Positions 42,486 to 52,152 are shown, numbered from the stretch's first letter. The stretch is 64,000 nucleotides of DNA from Aeromicrobium choanae (GCF_900167475.1 NZ_LT796768.1:1116001-1180000); one strand, 5' to 3'. Translations and numbers: made by a program. Notes: generated by a model not told the origin, from the sequence alone.

Positions 42486-43628
42486 TCAGCGCGCGAGGCT
42501 GCGGCTGATGACGAGGCGTTGGATCTGGTTGGTGCCCTCGAAGATCTGCATCACCTTGGCCTCGCGCATGAACCGCTCGACGGGGAAGTCCTTGGTGTAG
42601 CCGGCGCCGCCCAGGACCTGCACCGCGTCGGTCGTGACCTTCATGGCGTTGTCGGTGCAGGCCAACTTGGCGATCGACGCCTGCCGCGAGTACGGACGGC
42701 CCGCGTCCTTGAGTCGGGCCGCGGCGAGGTAGGTGGCACGGGCCGACTCGACCGCGGCGGCCATGTCGGCCAGCAGGAACGCGAGTCCCTGGTGGTCGAT
42801 GATCGCCTTGCCGAACGCCTCCCGCTCCTTGGCGTACGCGAGTGCGACGTCGAGCGCCTCCTGCGCCAGGCCGGTGGCGACGGCGGCGATGCCGATGCGC
42901 CCCGCGTCGAGCCCGGCCAGCGCGATGGGCAGGCCCTGCCCCTCCGCTCCGAGGCGTCGCTCGGCCGGGACGCGGACGCCGTCGAACAGCATCGTCGCGG
43001 TGGTCGAGCTCATCAGGCCCATCTTCTGCTCGGGATTGTCGGCCGTCAGGCCGGGTGTGTCAGCCGGCACCAGGAAGCAGCTGATGCCTCGCGGGCCGTC
43101 GTCCGACGTGCGCGCCATGACCTTGTAGAAGTCGGCCCGGCCACCGTGCGTCGTCCACGCCTTGGCGCCGGTGATGACGTACTCGTCCCCCTCGCGCACC
43201 GCGCGGGTCCGCATGGCCGCGGGGTCCGAGCCCGCGTGCGCCTCCGAGAGGCAGTACGCGCCCAGCAGCTCACCCGACAGCATCTCGGGCAGCCACTCCT
43301 GCCTCTGGTCGTCGGTCCCGGCGGTGAACAGCCCGAAGCACGACAGGGCGTGCACGCTGACCCCGACGCCGACCGAAGCGGACGCCGAGGCGATTTCCTC
43401 CAGCGCCTGCAGGTACACCTCGTACGACTGGCCACCACCCCCGACCTCCTCCGGGTACGGCAGCGACAGCAGACCGGCCCGCCCGAGCGTCCGGAAGACG
43501 TCTCGGGGGAAGGTCGCGGACGCGTCGAAGCCGGCGATGACCGGACGCAGCTCCTTGTCGACGATGCTGCGGGTCAGCTCGATGAGGTCGGCGGACTCGT
43601 CGGTGGGCATGAGGCGCTGGGCGGGCAT
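42486..43628 (-). CDS. Acyl-CoA dehydrogenase of branched-chain amino acid breakdown
   Basis: A 380-residue flavoenzyme of usual length. YCLSEAHAGSDPAAMRTRAV is the FAD/substrate signature, QVLGGAGYTKDFPVERFMRE the second, and the catalytic Glu lies in QIFEGTNQIQRLV, the position found in short-chain and branched-chain enzymes. It would turn isobutyryl-, 2-methylbutyryl- or isovaleryl-CoA into the enoyl-CoA and pass electrons to ETF. AAGGA lies six bases before the ATG. It stands between lpdA and the SDR in the operon. Confidence 0.93.
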   Translation of the reverse strand: MPAQRLMPTDESADLIELTRSIVDKELRPVIAGFDASATFPRDVFRTLGRAGLLSLPYPEEVGGGGQSYEVYLQALEEIASASASVGVGVSVHALSCFGLFTAGTDDQRQEWLPEMLSGELLGAYCLSEAHAGSDPAAMRTRAVREGDEYVITGAKAWTTHGGRADFYKVMARTSDDGPRGISCFLVPADTPGLTADNPEQKMGLMSSTTATMLFDGVRVPAERRLGAEGQGLPIALAGLDAGRIGIAAVATGLAQEALDVALAYAKEREAFGKAIIDHQGLAFLLADMAAAVESARATYLAAARLKDAGRPYSRQASIAKLACTDNAMKVTTDAVQVLGGAGYTKDFPVERFMREAKVMQIFEGTNQIQRLVISRSLAR

Positions 43629-43676
43629 GGGGTTCCTTGCTCTCGAGGGGCGCGGTGCGCTGGCCGGGCGGGCGGG

Positions 43677-45074
43677 TCAGAGGTTGATCATGTGGCCGGC
43701 GAGGCCGTGGAAGGTCTCCTGCAGCGCCTCGCTGAGCGTGGGGTGCGTGTGCACGTTCCGCGCCAGCTCGAACGCGCCGAGGTCCCACTTCTGGGCGAGC
43801 GTCAGCTCGGGCAGGAGCTCGGACACGTCGGGGCCGACCAGGTGACCGCCGAGGAGCTCGCCGTGCTCCGCACCGGCGACCAGCTTGACGAAGCCCGTCG
43901 GCTCCCCGAGCCCGTGGGCCTTGCCGTTGGCCGAGAACGGGAACTTCACGACCGTGACCTCGTGGCCCTCGGCGACCGCCTCGGCCTCGGTCAGCCCGAA
44001 GCTGGCGACCTGAGGTTGGCTGAAGGTCGCCCGCGGCATCATGCGGTAGTCCCCGAGCTCCATCGTCTGCGCTCCGGCGATCGTCTCGGCCGCCACGATG
44101 CCCTGGGCCTCGGCGACGTGCGCCAGCTGGAGCTTCATCGTCACGTCGCCGATCGCGTGGATGTGGGGGACGTTCGTCCTCATCCTCTCGTCGATCGCGA
44201 TCGCTCCGCGTTCGTCGAGCTCGATGCCCGCCGCCTCCAGACCGATGCCCTCGACGTTGGGCGCGAACCCGACCGACACCAGCACCCGGTCGACGTCAAC
44301 GCTCTCCTGCACGTCGCCACGGGAGTACACGACCGTGACCCGGTCGCCATGATCGGTGACGGATTCGACCTTCGTCGACGTGAGGACGTCGATGCCGAGC
44401 TTCTTGTAGGCCCGGGCGATCTCCCTCGAGACCTCGGGATCCTCGTTCGGCAGTGCGCGGTCGAGGTACTCCACCACGGTGACGTCGACGCCGTACGCCC
44501 GGGCGACGTAGCCCAGCTCCATGCCGATCGCACCGGCTCCCACCACCAGCATCGACCCCGGGAGGTCGCGGTCGAGGATCTGCTCCTCGTAGGTCACGAC
44601 CCGGGCCGACCGCTCCACGCCGGGCAGCATCCTGGTCCGCGACCCCGTGGCGATGATGGCGTGCTCGAACTCGATCTGCTCGACCGTCCCGTCGGGGCGC
44701 CGCACGTCCATGGTCCGCGGACCGGTCAGCACCCCGCGACCGTCGAGCTCGGTGATCCCGTTCTTCGTCATCAGGAAGTGGACGCCCTTGACCCGGCCGT
44801 CGGCGACCTTGCGGCTGCGGTCGTGGGCCACCCCGAAGTCGAACGAGACGTCACCGACGATGCCGAAGTCGGCAGCGTGGTGGCGATAGGTGCTCGCGAT
44901 CTCGGCGTTCCGCAGCAGCGCCTTCGACGGGATGCACCCGACGTTCAGGCAGACGCCTCCCCAGTACCTCTCCTCGACCACCGCGACGCGCTGGCCCAGC
45001 TGGGCCGCGCGGATCGCGGCGACGTAGCCGCCGGGTCCGGCTCCGAGGACGACGACGTCGAACTTCTGGGTCAT
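43677..45074 (-). CDS. lpdA: Dihydrolipoyl dehydrogenase (E3) of the keto-acid complex
   Basis: A 465-residue flavoprotein that reoxidises lipoamide on E2. FAD motif [15 protein letters not shown], redox disulfide [13 protein letters not shown] (Cys-x4-Cys), NAD motif [13 protein letters not shown], and the C-terminal His-Glu pair in [10 protein letters not shown]. All catalytic residues are present. Its place in the operon suggests it is dedicated to this complex. GAGAGG lies seven bases before the ATG. Confidence 0.96.
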   Translation of the reverse strand: MTQKFDVVVLGAGPGGYVAAIRAAQLGQRVAVVEERYWGGVCLNVGCIPSKALLRNAEIASTYRHHAADFGIVGDVSFDFGVAHDRSRKVADGRVKGVHFLMTKNGITELDGRGVLTGPRTMDVRRPDGTVEQIEFEHAIIATGSRTRMLPGVERSARVVTYEEQILDRDLPGSMLVVGAGAIGMELGYVARAYGVDVTVVEYLDRALPNEDPEVSREIARAYKKLGIDVLTSTKVESVTDHGDRVTVVYSRGDVQESVDVDRVLVSVGFAPNVEGIGLEAAGIELDERGAIAIDERMRTNVPHIHAIGDVTMKLQLAHVAEAQGIVAAETIAGAQTMELGDYRMMPRATFSQPQVASFGLTEAEAVAEGHEVTVVKFPFSANGKAHGLGEPTGFVKLVAGAEHGELLGGHLVGPDVSELLPELTLAQKWDLGAFELARNVHTHPTLSEALQETFHGLAGHMINL

Positions 45075-45098
45075 GGTGAACCTCTCGTGTGGTGCGGG

Positions 45099-46433
45099 TC
45101 AGAGCGTTGCGAGGGCGGGATCGCGCAGGAAGGCCGCCGTGTCGGCGAGCAGCTCCGACCCCTGCTGGCCGTCCATGACCCGATGGTCGAAGGACAGCGC
45201 CAGGGTCGTGACCCACCGGGGCTCCAGACGCTCGTCGGCGCCCTCCCCGACGACCCACGGCTGGCGCGTGATCGTGCCGACACCGAGGATCGCGGTCTCC
45301 CCCGGGTTCAGGATCGGGGTGCCCGTGTCGACGCCGAAGACGCCGAAGTTGCTGATGGTGACCGTGCCCTGCGCCATGGCCTCGGGCGGGGTCTTGCCCG
45401 ACCGGGCCGTGGCGGCGAGGTCGGCGATGGCCGTGGCGAGCTCGGCCAGTCCCAGACGCTGCGCGCTGCGAATGTTCGGCACCACGAGGCCCCGGGGCGT
45501 CGCCGCCGCGATGCCGAGGTTGACCTCGCGCATCTGCACGATCTCCTGTGCCGCCTCGTCCCACCGGGAGTTCGCCGAGGGGGTGCGCTCGATGGCGCGC
45601 AGGAAGGCCTTGGCGATGAAGCACAGGGGGCTGAGCTTGACGTCCTTGAAGTCGCGCCGGGCGGCGACCCGGGCCCGCAGGTCCATCGTCGCGGTGATGT
45701 CGAGCGTCACGAACTCGGTGACGTGGGGCGCGGTGAAGGCCGAGCTGACCATGGCCGCCGCGGTGTGCTTGCGCACGCCCTTGATCGGGATGCGGATCTC
45801 GGCCGGTGCGGCGTCGGTGGGCGTGGTCGCGACGGGGTCGGGGGCCACGGGGGACGCGCCGTTGCTCGAGGAGGCGTCGAGCACGTCAGCGCGGGTGACG
45901 ATGCCGCCGGGTCCGGTCGGCGTGAGCGACGTCAGATCGACGCCGAGGACCTTCGCGAGCTTCCGGACCGGCGGCTTGGTCCTGACGGGCCCGGCCGGTG
46001 CCGCTGCGGGCGCCGACGGAGCCGCGGGCCTCTCGGCCTGAGCCTGCTGGGCAGCACGGCGCCGACGCCGGCCACTCGTCTCCTTCGCGCCGTACCCGAC
46101 GAGCAGCTTCGGCTCGTCGGCGTCGGCCGCCTCGTGCTCGGCCTCCGCGGGCCCGGCCGGGCTCTCGGGTGCCTCCTCCGGCGCGGCTCCGGCGGTCGCG
46201 ATGCTGATGATGGGCCTGCCGACGTCGACCGTCTCGCCCTCAGCGGCGTGCAGCTCGGTCACCTCGCCCGCGAACGGCGACGGGAGCTCGACGAGGGACT
46301 TCGCCGTCTCGATCTCGACGAGGGTCTGGTTGACCTCGACGACGTCGCCCGGCGCGACGAGCCAGGTCACGATCTCGGCCTCGGTCAGGCCCTCGCCGAC
46401 GTCGGGGAGGTGGAACTGCTGGACGTTCGTCAT
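45099..46433 (-). CDS. bkdC: Dihydrolipoamide acyltransferase (E2) of the branched-chain keto-acid complex
   Basis: A 444-residue E2. One lipoyl domain (lipoyl Lys in IETAKSLVELPSP), an Ala/Pro/Glu-rich linker, a peripheral-subunit-binding domain (VRKLAKVLGVDLTSLTPTG) and the catalytic core with DHRVMDGQQGSELL (His and Asp of the H-x3-DG motif). It moves the acyl group from E1 to CoA and forms the core of the complex. The gene follows E1beta by 14 bases. Confidence 0.95.
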   Translation of the reverse strand: MTNVQQFHLPDVGEGLTEAEIVTWLVAPGDVVEVNQTLVEIETAKSLVELPSPFAGEVTELHAAEGETVDVGRPIISIATAGAAPEEAPESPAGPAEAEHEAADADEPKLLVGYGAKETSGRRRRRAAQQAQAERPAAPSAPAAAPAGPVRTKPPVRKLAKVLGVDLTSLTPTGPGGIVTRADVLDASSSNGASPVAPDPVATTPTDAAPAEIRIPIKGVRKHTAAAMVSSAFTAPHVTEFVTLDITATMDLRARVAARRDFKDVKLSPLCFIAKAFLRAIERTPSANSRWDEAAQEIVQMREVNLGIAAATPRGLVVPNIRSAQRLGLAELATAIADLAATARSGKTPPEAMAQGTVTISNFGVFGVDTGTPILNPGETAILGVGTITRQPWVVGEGADERLEPRWVTTLALSFDHRVMDGQQGSELLADTAAFLRDPALATL

Positions 46434-46447
46434 GTGGTCTGCTGCCC

Positions 46448-47419
46448 TCAGTAGGTGAAGCTGCGGTCGATGGCGTCGAGGATGCGGTCGAGGTTCGGGA
46501 GCCAGTCGTGCTCGAGCCGGCTGGCCGGGTAGGGCGTGTCGTATCCCGTGACCCGGATGATCGGCGCCTCCAGCGAGTAGAAGACCTGGTCCTGGACGCG
46601 CGCCACGACCTCCGAGCCCAGTCCCGCGGTCTGCGACGCCTCGTGGGCGACGACCAGCCGGCCGGTCCGCTCGACCGAGGCGACGATGGTCGCGTCGTCG
46701 ATCGGCGAGAGCGACCGGAGATCGATGACCTCGATCGACCGTCCTTCCTCGGCGGCCGCGGCGGCCACCTTGACCGCGGTCGGCACGAGTGCCCCGTAGG
46801 TCACCAGCGTCAGGTCGTCGCCCGGACGTACGATGCGCGCCCGGTCCATCGGCAACGGCGCGGCGGTGGCGTCGACGTCACCCTTGGCCCAGTACGAGCG
46901 CTTGGGCTCGAGGAAGATCACGGGGTCGTTGCAGGCGATGGCCTGGCCGAGCAGGTCGTACGCGTCCTGCGCGCTCGAGGGGCACAGGACGCGGAGGCCG
47001 GGAGTGTGGGCGAAGTACGCCTCCGGCGACTCGCTGTGGTGCTCGATGGCGCCGATGCCACCGCCGACCGGGATGCGGATGACCACGGGGAGCGAGACGG
47101 CCCCCTCGGAACGGTGACGGTACTTGGCGAGCTGGGTGATGATCTGGTTCATGGCGGGGAAGACGAAGCCGTCGAACTGGATCTCGCACACCGGTCGGTA
47201 GCCGGCCATGGCCAGCCCGATGGCGCTGCCGACGATGCCGGCCTCACCGAGCGGCGACGTGACGACCCGGTCCTCGCCGAAGTCCTTCGCGAGTCCGTCG
47301 GTGACGCGGAAGACGCCCCCCAGCTCGCCGATGTCCTCGCCGATCAGCAGGACCTTGTCGTCGGACTCCATCGAGTGACGCAGGCCGGCGTTCAGGGCGT
47401 GGGCCAGCGCGGTGGTCAT
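46448..47419 (-). CDS. bkdB: Branched-chain 2-oxoacid dehydrogenase E1 beta subunit
   Basis: A 323-residue transketolase-like subunit. VLLIGEDIGELGGVFRVTDG carries the Glu that activates thiamine diphosphate, and GEAGIVGSAIGLAMAGYRPV and FPAMNQIITQLAKYRHRSEG are conserved. The start at 47419 overlaps the E1alpha stop (ATGA); the open frame further upstream is not coding. Together with BkdA it decarboxylates the keto-acids of valine, leucine and isoleucine. Confidence 0.95.
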   Translation of the reverse strand: MTTALAHALNAGLRHSMESDDKVLLIGEDIGELGGVFRVTDGLAKDFGEDRVVTSPLGEAGIVGSAIGLAMAGYRPVCEIQFDGFVFPAMNQIITQLAKYRHRSEGAVSLPVVIRIPVGGGIGAIEHHSESPEAYFAHTPGLRVLCPSSAQDAYDLLGQAIACNDPVIFLEPKRSYWAKGDVDATAAPLPMDRARIVRPGDDLTLVTYGALVPTAVKVAAAAAEEGRSIEVIDLRSLSPIDDATIVASVERTGRLVVAHEASQTAGLGSEVVARVQDQVFYSLEAPIIRVTGYDTPYPASRLEHDWLPNLDRILDAIDRSFTY

Positions 47420-48534
47420 GCGTGGTCTCCTTCTCCGGCGGCGACGAAAGCCAGGTGCTCGTCGCGCTGTCGGGCCAGCTCGGCAGGCGTCTGCTCGAGC
47501 GTGTGGACGAACGGGTCCTCGGGTGACGGCACGGGAAGCGCGCGGCACCCGGTCCGCAGCCGTTCAGCGAGGGCCTGCTCCTCCTGCGCCAGCTCGGCCA
47601 GGAAGTCGTCGTCGAGGCGCTCGGGGGCGTCCGCGCCGGTGAGCAGCAGTCGCAGGCGGTCGATCGGGTCGCGGCCCTCCCACTCGTCGTTCTCGGAGCC
47701 GCTGCGGTAGCGCAGGTCGTCGTCGGACGTCGTGTGGGGATTGCGCCGGTAGGTGACCGCCTCGATGAGGGTCGGCCCGCCACCGGCGCGAGCCGTCGCG
47801 AGGGCCTCCTGGGTGGCCGCGTGGCAGGCGATGACGTCGTTGCCGTCGACGCGCACACCGGGGAAGCCGAAGCCCTGGGCCCGTTCGGCGGCGGGGATCC
47901 GGCTCTGCACCGAGAAGGGCGCCGAGATGGCCCACTGGTTGTTCTGGCAGAAGAAGACCACCGGGAGCTGCTGCGCCGCGGCCCAGACGAAGGCCTCGTT
48001 GGTCTCGCCCTCGCTGAGGGCGCCGTCACCGAGGAAGACCAGGACGGCGCGGTCGCGCTCGGGGTCACCAGTGCCGACGTCGCCGTCGCGGACGATCCCC
48101 ATCGCGTATCCGACGCCGTGCAGCGTCTGTGCCCCGATGACCAGGGTGTAGAGGTTGAAGTTCCGCTCGCGCGGGTCCCAGCCACCCATGGTCGTGCCAC
48201 GGAACAGACCGAGCAGCTGGACCGGATCGACACCGAAGCACCAGGCCACCGCGTGCTCCCGGTAGGTGGGGAACACGACGTCCTGGGGCCGCAGGGCCGA
48301 GCCGGCACCGACCTGGGCGCCCTCCTGCCCGAGCATGGACGGCCAGAGACCGAGCTCACCCTGGCGCTGCAGGGCGATCGCCTCGGCGTCGACACGTCGG
48401 GCGAGCACCATGTCGCGGTAGGCCCCGCGCAGGTCGAGGGCCGTGTCGCCGCTCGGGACGCGGTCGTCCGTGCGCAGGTGCCCGGTCACGTCAAGGACGG
48501 ACCAGGGCTCGGTCGTGCGGGTCTCCACGGTCAT
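47416..48534 (-). CDS. bkdA: Branched-chain 2-oxoacid dehydrogenase E1 alpha subunit
   Basis: A 372-residue subunit with the thiamine-diphosphate motif GDGALSEGETNEAF ... NN (FFCQNNQWAIS), substrate-loop TYREHAVAW, and phosphorylation-loop-like YRRNPHTTSDDD. The last is typical for branched-chain rather than pyruvate enzymes. GGAGGAG lies five bases before the ATG, the best ribosome site in the operon. It is the first gene of the run bkdA-bkdB-bkdC-lpdA-acd-SDR and diverges from the Lrp-type regulator. Confidence 0.95.
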   Translation of the reverse strand: MTVETRTTEPWSVLDVTGHLRTDDRVPSGDTALDLRGAYRDMVLARRVDAEAIALQRQGELGLWPSMLGQEGAQVGAGSALRPQDVVFPTYREHAVAWCFGVDPVQLLGLFRGTTMGGWDPRERNFNLYTLVIGAQTLHGVGYAMGIVRDGDVGTGDPERDRAVLVFLGDGALSEGETNEAFVWAAAQQLPVVFFCQNNQWAISAPFSVQSRIPAAERAQGFGFPGVRVDGNDVIACHAATQEALATARAGGGPTLIEAVTYRRNPHTTSDDDLRYRSGSENDEWEGRDPIDRLRLLLTGADAPERLDDDFLAELAQEEQALAERLRTGCRALPVPSPEDPFVHTLEQTPAELARQRDEHLAFVAAGEGDHA

Positions 48535-48592
48535 GGCGCTCCTCCGGTCGGCGGTTCAGCAGAAGCGTGGTGCGCGTCACGTCTCCACGCAA

Positions 48593-48659
48593 CCATTCCG
48601 CTCGATCCCTGCGAATGTGGACCCATCCGTGCGTCTTGCGTCCTTTCGACCCCTAGAAT
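48593..48659. promoter_or_regulatory. bkd / Lrp-type regulator divergent promoter region
   Basis: CCATTCCGC (48593-48601) and GCGAATGTGG (48611-48620) form an imperfect inverted repeat that could be bound by the Lrp-type regulator. TAGAAT (48654-48659) is a good -10 for that regulator's gene and gives a leader near 37 bases. No clear -35 is present, and the assignment of the repeat is inference. Confidence 0.35.
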
Positions 48660-48702
48660 CGTGTGGACGACGCATGATCCTCTATGTCTACGGGAGCCCG
48701 GA

Positions 48703-49173
48703 ATGGACGCCATCGACCGACAGATCCTCGACCTCCTGCGACGGAGCGCACGGATGCCCGTCAGTGAGATCGGACGCCGCGTGGGCCTGTCGAGCGCGCC
48801 GGTGGCGCGGCGGATCGAGAAGCTGGAGAACACCGGCGTGATCCGGGGATACGTCGCCGTCATCGATGACGCGGCCGTCGGCGAGATCGATGCCTTCACC
48901 GAGATCCGGCTGACCGGGGACACGGCCACGGAGAAGATCGAGGAGATCGCCCGGCGCGTGCCGGAGGTGCAGCAGTACTACACGATCGCCGGCGACCCGG
49001 ACGCCCTCGTGCGCTTCCGGGTCCGCAACGTCGAGCACCTGCAACAGGTCGTCAACGCCATTCGCCGCACCGGCATCGTCGCGGGCACGAAGACGCTCAT
49101 GGTCATGTCGGCGTGGGACCGCACCCATCTGGTCGACGACGACCACAGCCGATCCTCGCCGGCTCGCGACTGA
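48703..49173 (+). CDS. Lrp/AsnC family regulator, likely BkdR
   Basis: A 156-residue regulator. The N-terminal helix-turn-helix (MDAIDRQILDLLRRSARMPV, then IGRRVGLSSAPVARRIEKLE) leads to the RAM ligand domain (VQQYYTIAGDPDALVRFRV). The start at 48703 is fixed by the DxxDxxIL family beginning; the open frame upstream is the mirror of bkdA. Regulators of this type stand divergent to bkd operons and respond to branched-chain amino acids or their keto-acids, so control of bkdA is likely. Confidence 0.92.
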   Translation: MDAIDRQILDLLRRSARMPVSEIGRRVGLSSAPVARRIEKLENTGVIRGYVAVIDDAAVGEIDAFTEIRLTGDTATEKIEEIARRVPEVQQYYTIAGDPDALVRFRVRNVEHLQQVVNAIRRTGIVAGTKTLMVMSAWDRTHLVDDDHSRSSPARD

Positions 49174-49205
49174 CCCGGGGCCGGGCCTGCGCCGGCGGCG
49201 TCATC

Positions 49206-50441
49206 TCACGGTCGGAGCAGCGCCCTCCCGCGCAGGTCGGCGACAGACGCCGCACCCATGAGCTGCATCGTTCGCGTCATCTCGGAACGGAGGATGTCGA
49301 GCGCGCGGTCCACCCCGCGCTCGCCTCCTGCCATCAGGCCGTACAGGTAGGCACGGCCCACCATGCAGGCGTCGGCTCCCATCCCCAGGGCTGCCACGAT
49401 GTCCGCGCCGGAGAGGATTCCGGTGTCCAGGAAGACCTGGCAGCGACCCTCCACGGCGTCCACGACGGCGGGGAGCAGCTCCAGGGGCGTGGCTGCTCGA
49501 TCGAGCTGCCGTCCACCGTGGTTCGACACGACGATGCCGTCGACACCGGCGTCGACCACCAGTCGGACGTCGTCGACCGACTGCAGGCCCTTCACGACGA
49601 GGTTGCCGGCCCACTGACTGCGGAGCCATGCGAGGTCCTCGAAGCTCACCGCGGGATCGAACATGGTGTTCACCAGCTCTGCCACCGTGCCGTCGAACTT
49701 CCGCAGCGCAGCGAACTCCAGGGGTGCGGTGGTCAGCAGGTTCGCCCACCACGAGGGATGCCTGGACATGTCGAGCAAGGTCCGGACGTTGAGCGTGGGA
49801 GGGATGGTCAGTCCGTTGCGCGCGTCCCTGAGCCTGTTGCCCGCCACCGGGGTGTCGACGGTCAGCACGAGCGTGTCGTACCCGGCCGCACGGGCCGACT
49901 CGATCAGCTCGAGCGTCGCGGCACGGTCTCGCCACAGGTAGAGCTGGAACCAGTTCCGGCCGGTGGGCGCTGCGGCCATGAGGTCCGCCGGCGACGTCGT
50001 GCCCATCGTCGACAGCGTGTACGGGACCCCTGCGGTCGCGCCCGCGCGAGCGACCGCGGGCTCGCCCTCGTGGTGCATCATCCGGGTGAACCCGGTCGGC
50101 GCCAGGATGAGGGGGAGGTCGGCCCTGCGACCCAGGATCGTGGTGCCGGTGTCCACCGAGGCCACGTCACGCAGGACGCGGGCGTCGAACTCCACCCTCG
50201 CGAAGGCCTGGCGGGCGCGCTCGAGACCCAGTCCGGCCTCAGCCGCTCCGTCGACGTACTCGAAGACCGACCGCGGCGTCCTGCGACGTGCGATGTCGGC
50301 GAGATCCGGGACCGTGAGGGCGCGCCGCAACCGCCGCGTCAGACGGTCGCGCTCCCAGCGACGGACGCCGAGCAATGGCGCGAGGACCTTCCAACGGGGC
50401 AGCCTGCGCTGCGTGCGGGGCCTGGATGGTGCGATCGCCAT
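49206..50441 (-). CDS. FMN-dependent alpha-hydroxy-acid dehydrogenase (L-lactate dehydrogenase type)
   Basis: A 411-residue TIM-barrel flavoenzyme. FEYVDGAAEAGLGLERARQA opens the barrel, LAPTGFTRMMHHEGEPAVAR binds FMN, and the catalytic loop is VSNHGGRQLD (active-site His and Arg). TVDTPVAGNRLRDARNG and FLDTGILSGADIVAALGMGA are further signatures. It oxidises L-lactate or another L-2-hydroxyacid to the keto acid, probably feeding electrons to the respiratory chain; it may alternatively be an MftD-like member. No mycofactocin genes are near. A GntR gene diverges from it across two palindromic operators. Confidence 0.92.
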   Translation of the reverse strand: MAIAPSRPRTQRRLPRWKVLAPLLGVRRWERDRLTRRLRRALTVPDLADIARRRTPRSVFEYVDGAAEAGLGLERARQAFARVEFDARVLRDVASVDTGTTILGRRADLPLILAPTGFTRMMHHEGEPAVARAGATAGVPYTLSTMGTTSPADLMAAAPTGRNWFQLYLWRDRAATLELIESARAAGYDTLVLTVDTPVAGNRLRDARNGLTIPPTLNVRTLLDMSRHPSWWANLLTTAPLEFAALRKFDGTVAELVNTMFDPAVSFEDLAWLRSQWAGNLVVKGLQSVDDVRLVVDAGVDGIVVSNHGGRQLDRAATPLELLPAVVDAVEGRCQVFLDTGILSGADIVAALGMGADACMVGRAYLYGLMAGGERGVDRALDILRSEMTRTMQLMGAASVADLRGRALLRP

Positions 50442-50466
50442 GAGTGGCTTCCCTTCGCGTCCGCGT

Positions 50467-50501
50467 ATTGTGTCACAATTCGACGCGATTGTGCCACAAT
50501 C
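50467..50501. promoter_or_regulatory. Two palindromic operators of the divergent GntR regulator
   Basis: ATTGTG-T-CACAAT (50467-50479) and GATTGTG-C-CACAATC (50487-50501) are both perfect palindromes with the same core TTGTG-N-CACAA. Their centres (50473 and 50494) are 21 bases apart, two helical turns, so dimers can bind side by side on the same face. The site lies between the hydroxy-acid dehydrogenase and GntR starts. Confidence 0.8.
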
Positions 50502-50573
50502 ATCCCATCGCGACAAGGAACGTCGCTCCGGTCGTCGGTCAGCTCCCAGCACCGCCAGTGGAAGGATCTGCGC

Positions 50574-51245
50574 ATGAAGTCCGCCGACGGCTCCGCAGGG
50601 ACGCCACTGAGGATCAGCGCTCCCGATCGGATCGTCGCCGCACTGCGAGCGGATCTCCTCGACGGGAACCTCGCTCCCGGCGAGCACCTCCGCGAGGAGC
50701 AGCTCACCGCGCGTTTCGATGCTGGCCGCCACACCGTTCGCGCGGCGATCAAGCAGCTCACCGCGACAGGGCTCGTCGTCCACGAGCCCCACAAGGGTGC
50801 GCGCGTCCCGGCGCTGACCCGGGAGCGGATCGACACGGTCTTCGAGTTCCGCAGCGTGGTCGAGCTCGGCAGCCTGCGACTCGCGCTGAGCCGGCGCGCG
50901 GACCTCTCCCCCGTCGAGTACGCGGTGCGACGACTCGAGTCCCTGCCCGAGGACACGCCTTGGGGGACGCTCATCGAGACCCACGGCCAGATCCATCGCG
51001 CGATCGTGGAGGCATCCGGCAACGAGCGGCTCCTCGCGGCCCACCAGTCGTGCGAGGACGAGCTCCGACTCCTGCTCGCCAACCTGCGCCCCGACTTCAC
51101 CGTCGCGAAGCTGGCCGCCCTGCACCGTGACCTCATGGACAAGCTGCTGATCGACGAGGAGTCGGCCGTGGAGGCGTTGCGCGCGGACCTCGAGCAGGCC
51201 GGACGCGGTGCGCTGCTGATGGCTCTGCAACGCCAGTCGCACTGA
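50574..51245 (+). CDS. GntR family (FadR/FCD-type) regulator
   Basis: A 223-residue regulator. The winged helix-turn-helix (RIVAALRADLLDGNLAPGEH, then LREEQLTARFDAGRHTVRAA) is of GntR type, and the all-helical C-terminal FCD domain (FEFRSVVELGSLRLAL, HGQIHRAIVEASGNERL) binds a metal and a small acid. FCD members such as LldR respond to lactate. It diverges from the hydroxy-acid dehydrogenase and most likely represses both genes through the operators in between. ATG 50574 is the first sensible start. Confidence 0.92.
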   Translation: MKSADGSAGTPLRISAPDRIVAALRADLLDGNLAPGEHLREEQLTARFDAGRHTVRAAIKQLTATGLVVHEPHKGARVPALTRERIDTVFEFRSVVELGSLRLALSRRADLSPVEYAVRRLESLPEDTPWGTLIETHGQIHRAIVEASGNERLLAAHQSCEDELRLLLANLRPDFTVAKLAALHRDLMDKLLIDEESAVEALRADLEQAGRGALLMALQRQSH

Positions 51246-51299
51246 CGAGGCGGGGTCCCCCTCAGGCGCGAAGGGCGCGCTCGTCCCGCCCCGCGCTGC

Positions 51300-52013
51300 T
51301 CACCGGGTCGCGGCGAGCTGCGGGTACAGCGCCTCGAGCGGCGCCGAGAGCGCGGCCTTGACCTGGACGGAGGTCTGGTCGGCGAGGACCTCGTACTCGC
51401 CGGCCTCGGTGGCGTCGAGGACCGTGGCGACGAGCACCGCCGGATCCAGCTTCGGGTCGGTGGTGTGGGCGGCCATGGCGGTGTCGACGTAGCCGACGTG
51501 CACGCCGACGACCTGGACACCCGAGGGCTGGAGCTCCAGTCGCAGCGAGTTGGTCGCCGACCAGAGCGCGGCCTTGGTGGCCGAGTAGATGCCGGCGACG
51601 GCCAGCCACGACAGGGCCGAGTGGATGTCGATGATCGCGGCGTTCCCGCCCCGCGCGGACAGGACGGGCGCGAAGGCGCGAGCCAGGAACAGCGGGCCGA
51701 GGAAGTTCGTCTCCACGTTGCGGCGGATCTCCTCGTCGCTGTGGGCGAGGATGCCCGGGGTGGAGACCGACGCGCCGGCGTTGTTGATCAGCACCGTCAC
51801 GTCCGGAGCGGCCTCGACCACTGCTCGGATGGACTCGGGATCGGTGACGTCGAGCGCCAGCGGAACGACGCGCTCGTCGTTCCAGTCGCGCGGGCTCCGG
51901 GCGGTGGCGTACACCTTCGACGCGCCCCGAGCGAGGGCCTCGCGGACGAAGTGGGTGCCGATGCCGCCGTTCGCGCCGGTGACGAGGACGACGGCGCCGT
52001 TGAGTGAGGTCAT
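51300..52013 (-). CDS. Short-chain dehydrogenase/reductase
   Basis: A 237-residue SDR. Cofactor motif TGANGGIG, NNAG motif, catalytic Ser in DIHSALSWLAVAGIYSATKA, and Tyr-x3-Lys as YSATK. VYATARSPRDWN after the second strand suggests NADP use (Arg). The substrate is unknown. The TetR gene diverges from it, and its promoter region holds two copies of the motif TGA(C/G)T-N2-A(C/G)TCA. No other gene follows closely on this strand; the GntR gene converges on it. Confidence 0.92.
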   Translation of the reverse strand: MTSLNGAVVLVTGANGGIGTHFVREALARGASKVYATARSPRDWNDERVVPLALDVTDPESIRAVVEAAPDVTVLINNAGASVSTPGILAHSDEEIRRNVETNFLGPLFLARAFAPVLSARGGNAAIIDIHSALSWLAVAGIYSATKAALWSATNSLRLELQPSGVQVVGVHVGYVDTAMAAHTTDPKLDPAVLVATVLDATEAGEYEVLADQTSVQVKAALSAPLEALYPQLAATR

Positions 52014-52152
52014 GAGGACTTTCCTTCTCGGTCTGACTCCCGGCCCGCGAGGACAGGGGAGCGAATGGGACGGTCACGGTCGCCGGTGCGCGACAGGTTG
52101 GTCCCGCACCGGCGTGGGAGGATCGCTGCGTCGATCCGCCCCACCACGACAG

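Noticed and set aside
42429..46454. A 1341-codon open frame on the plus strand
   Set aside because: It lies opposite the bkd genes and lacks family features; its composition (His, Arg, Leu, Val, Asp, Gly rich) is that of an antisense frame of G/C-rich genes.
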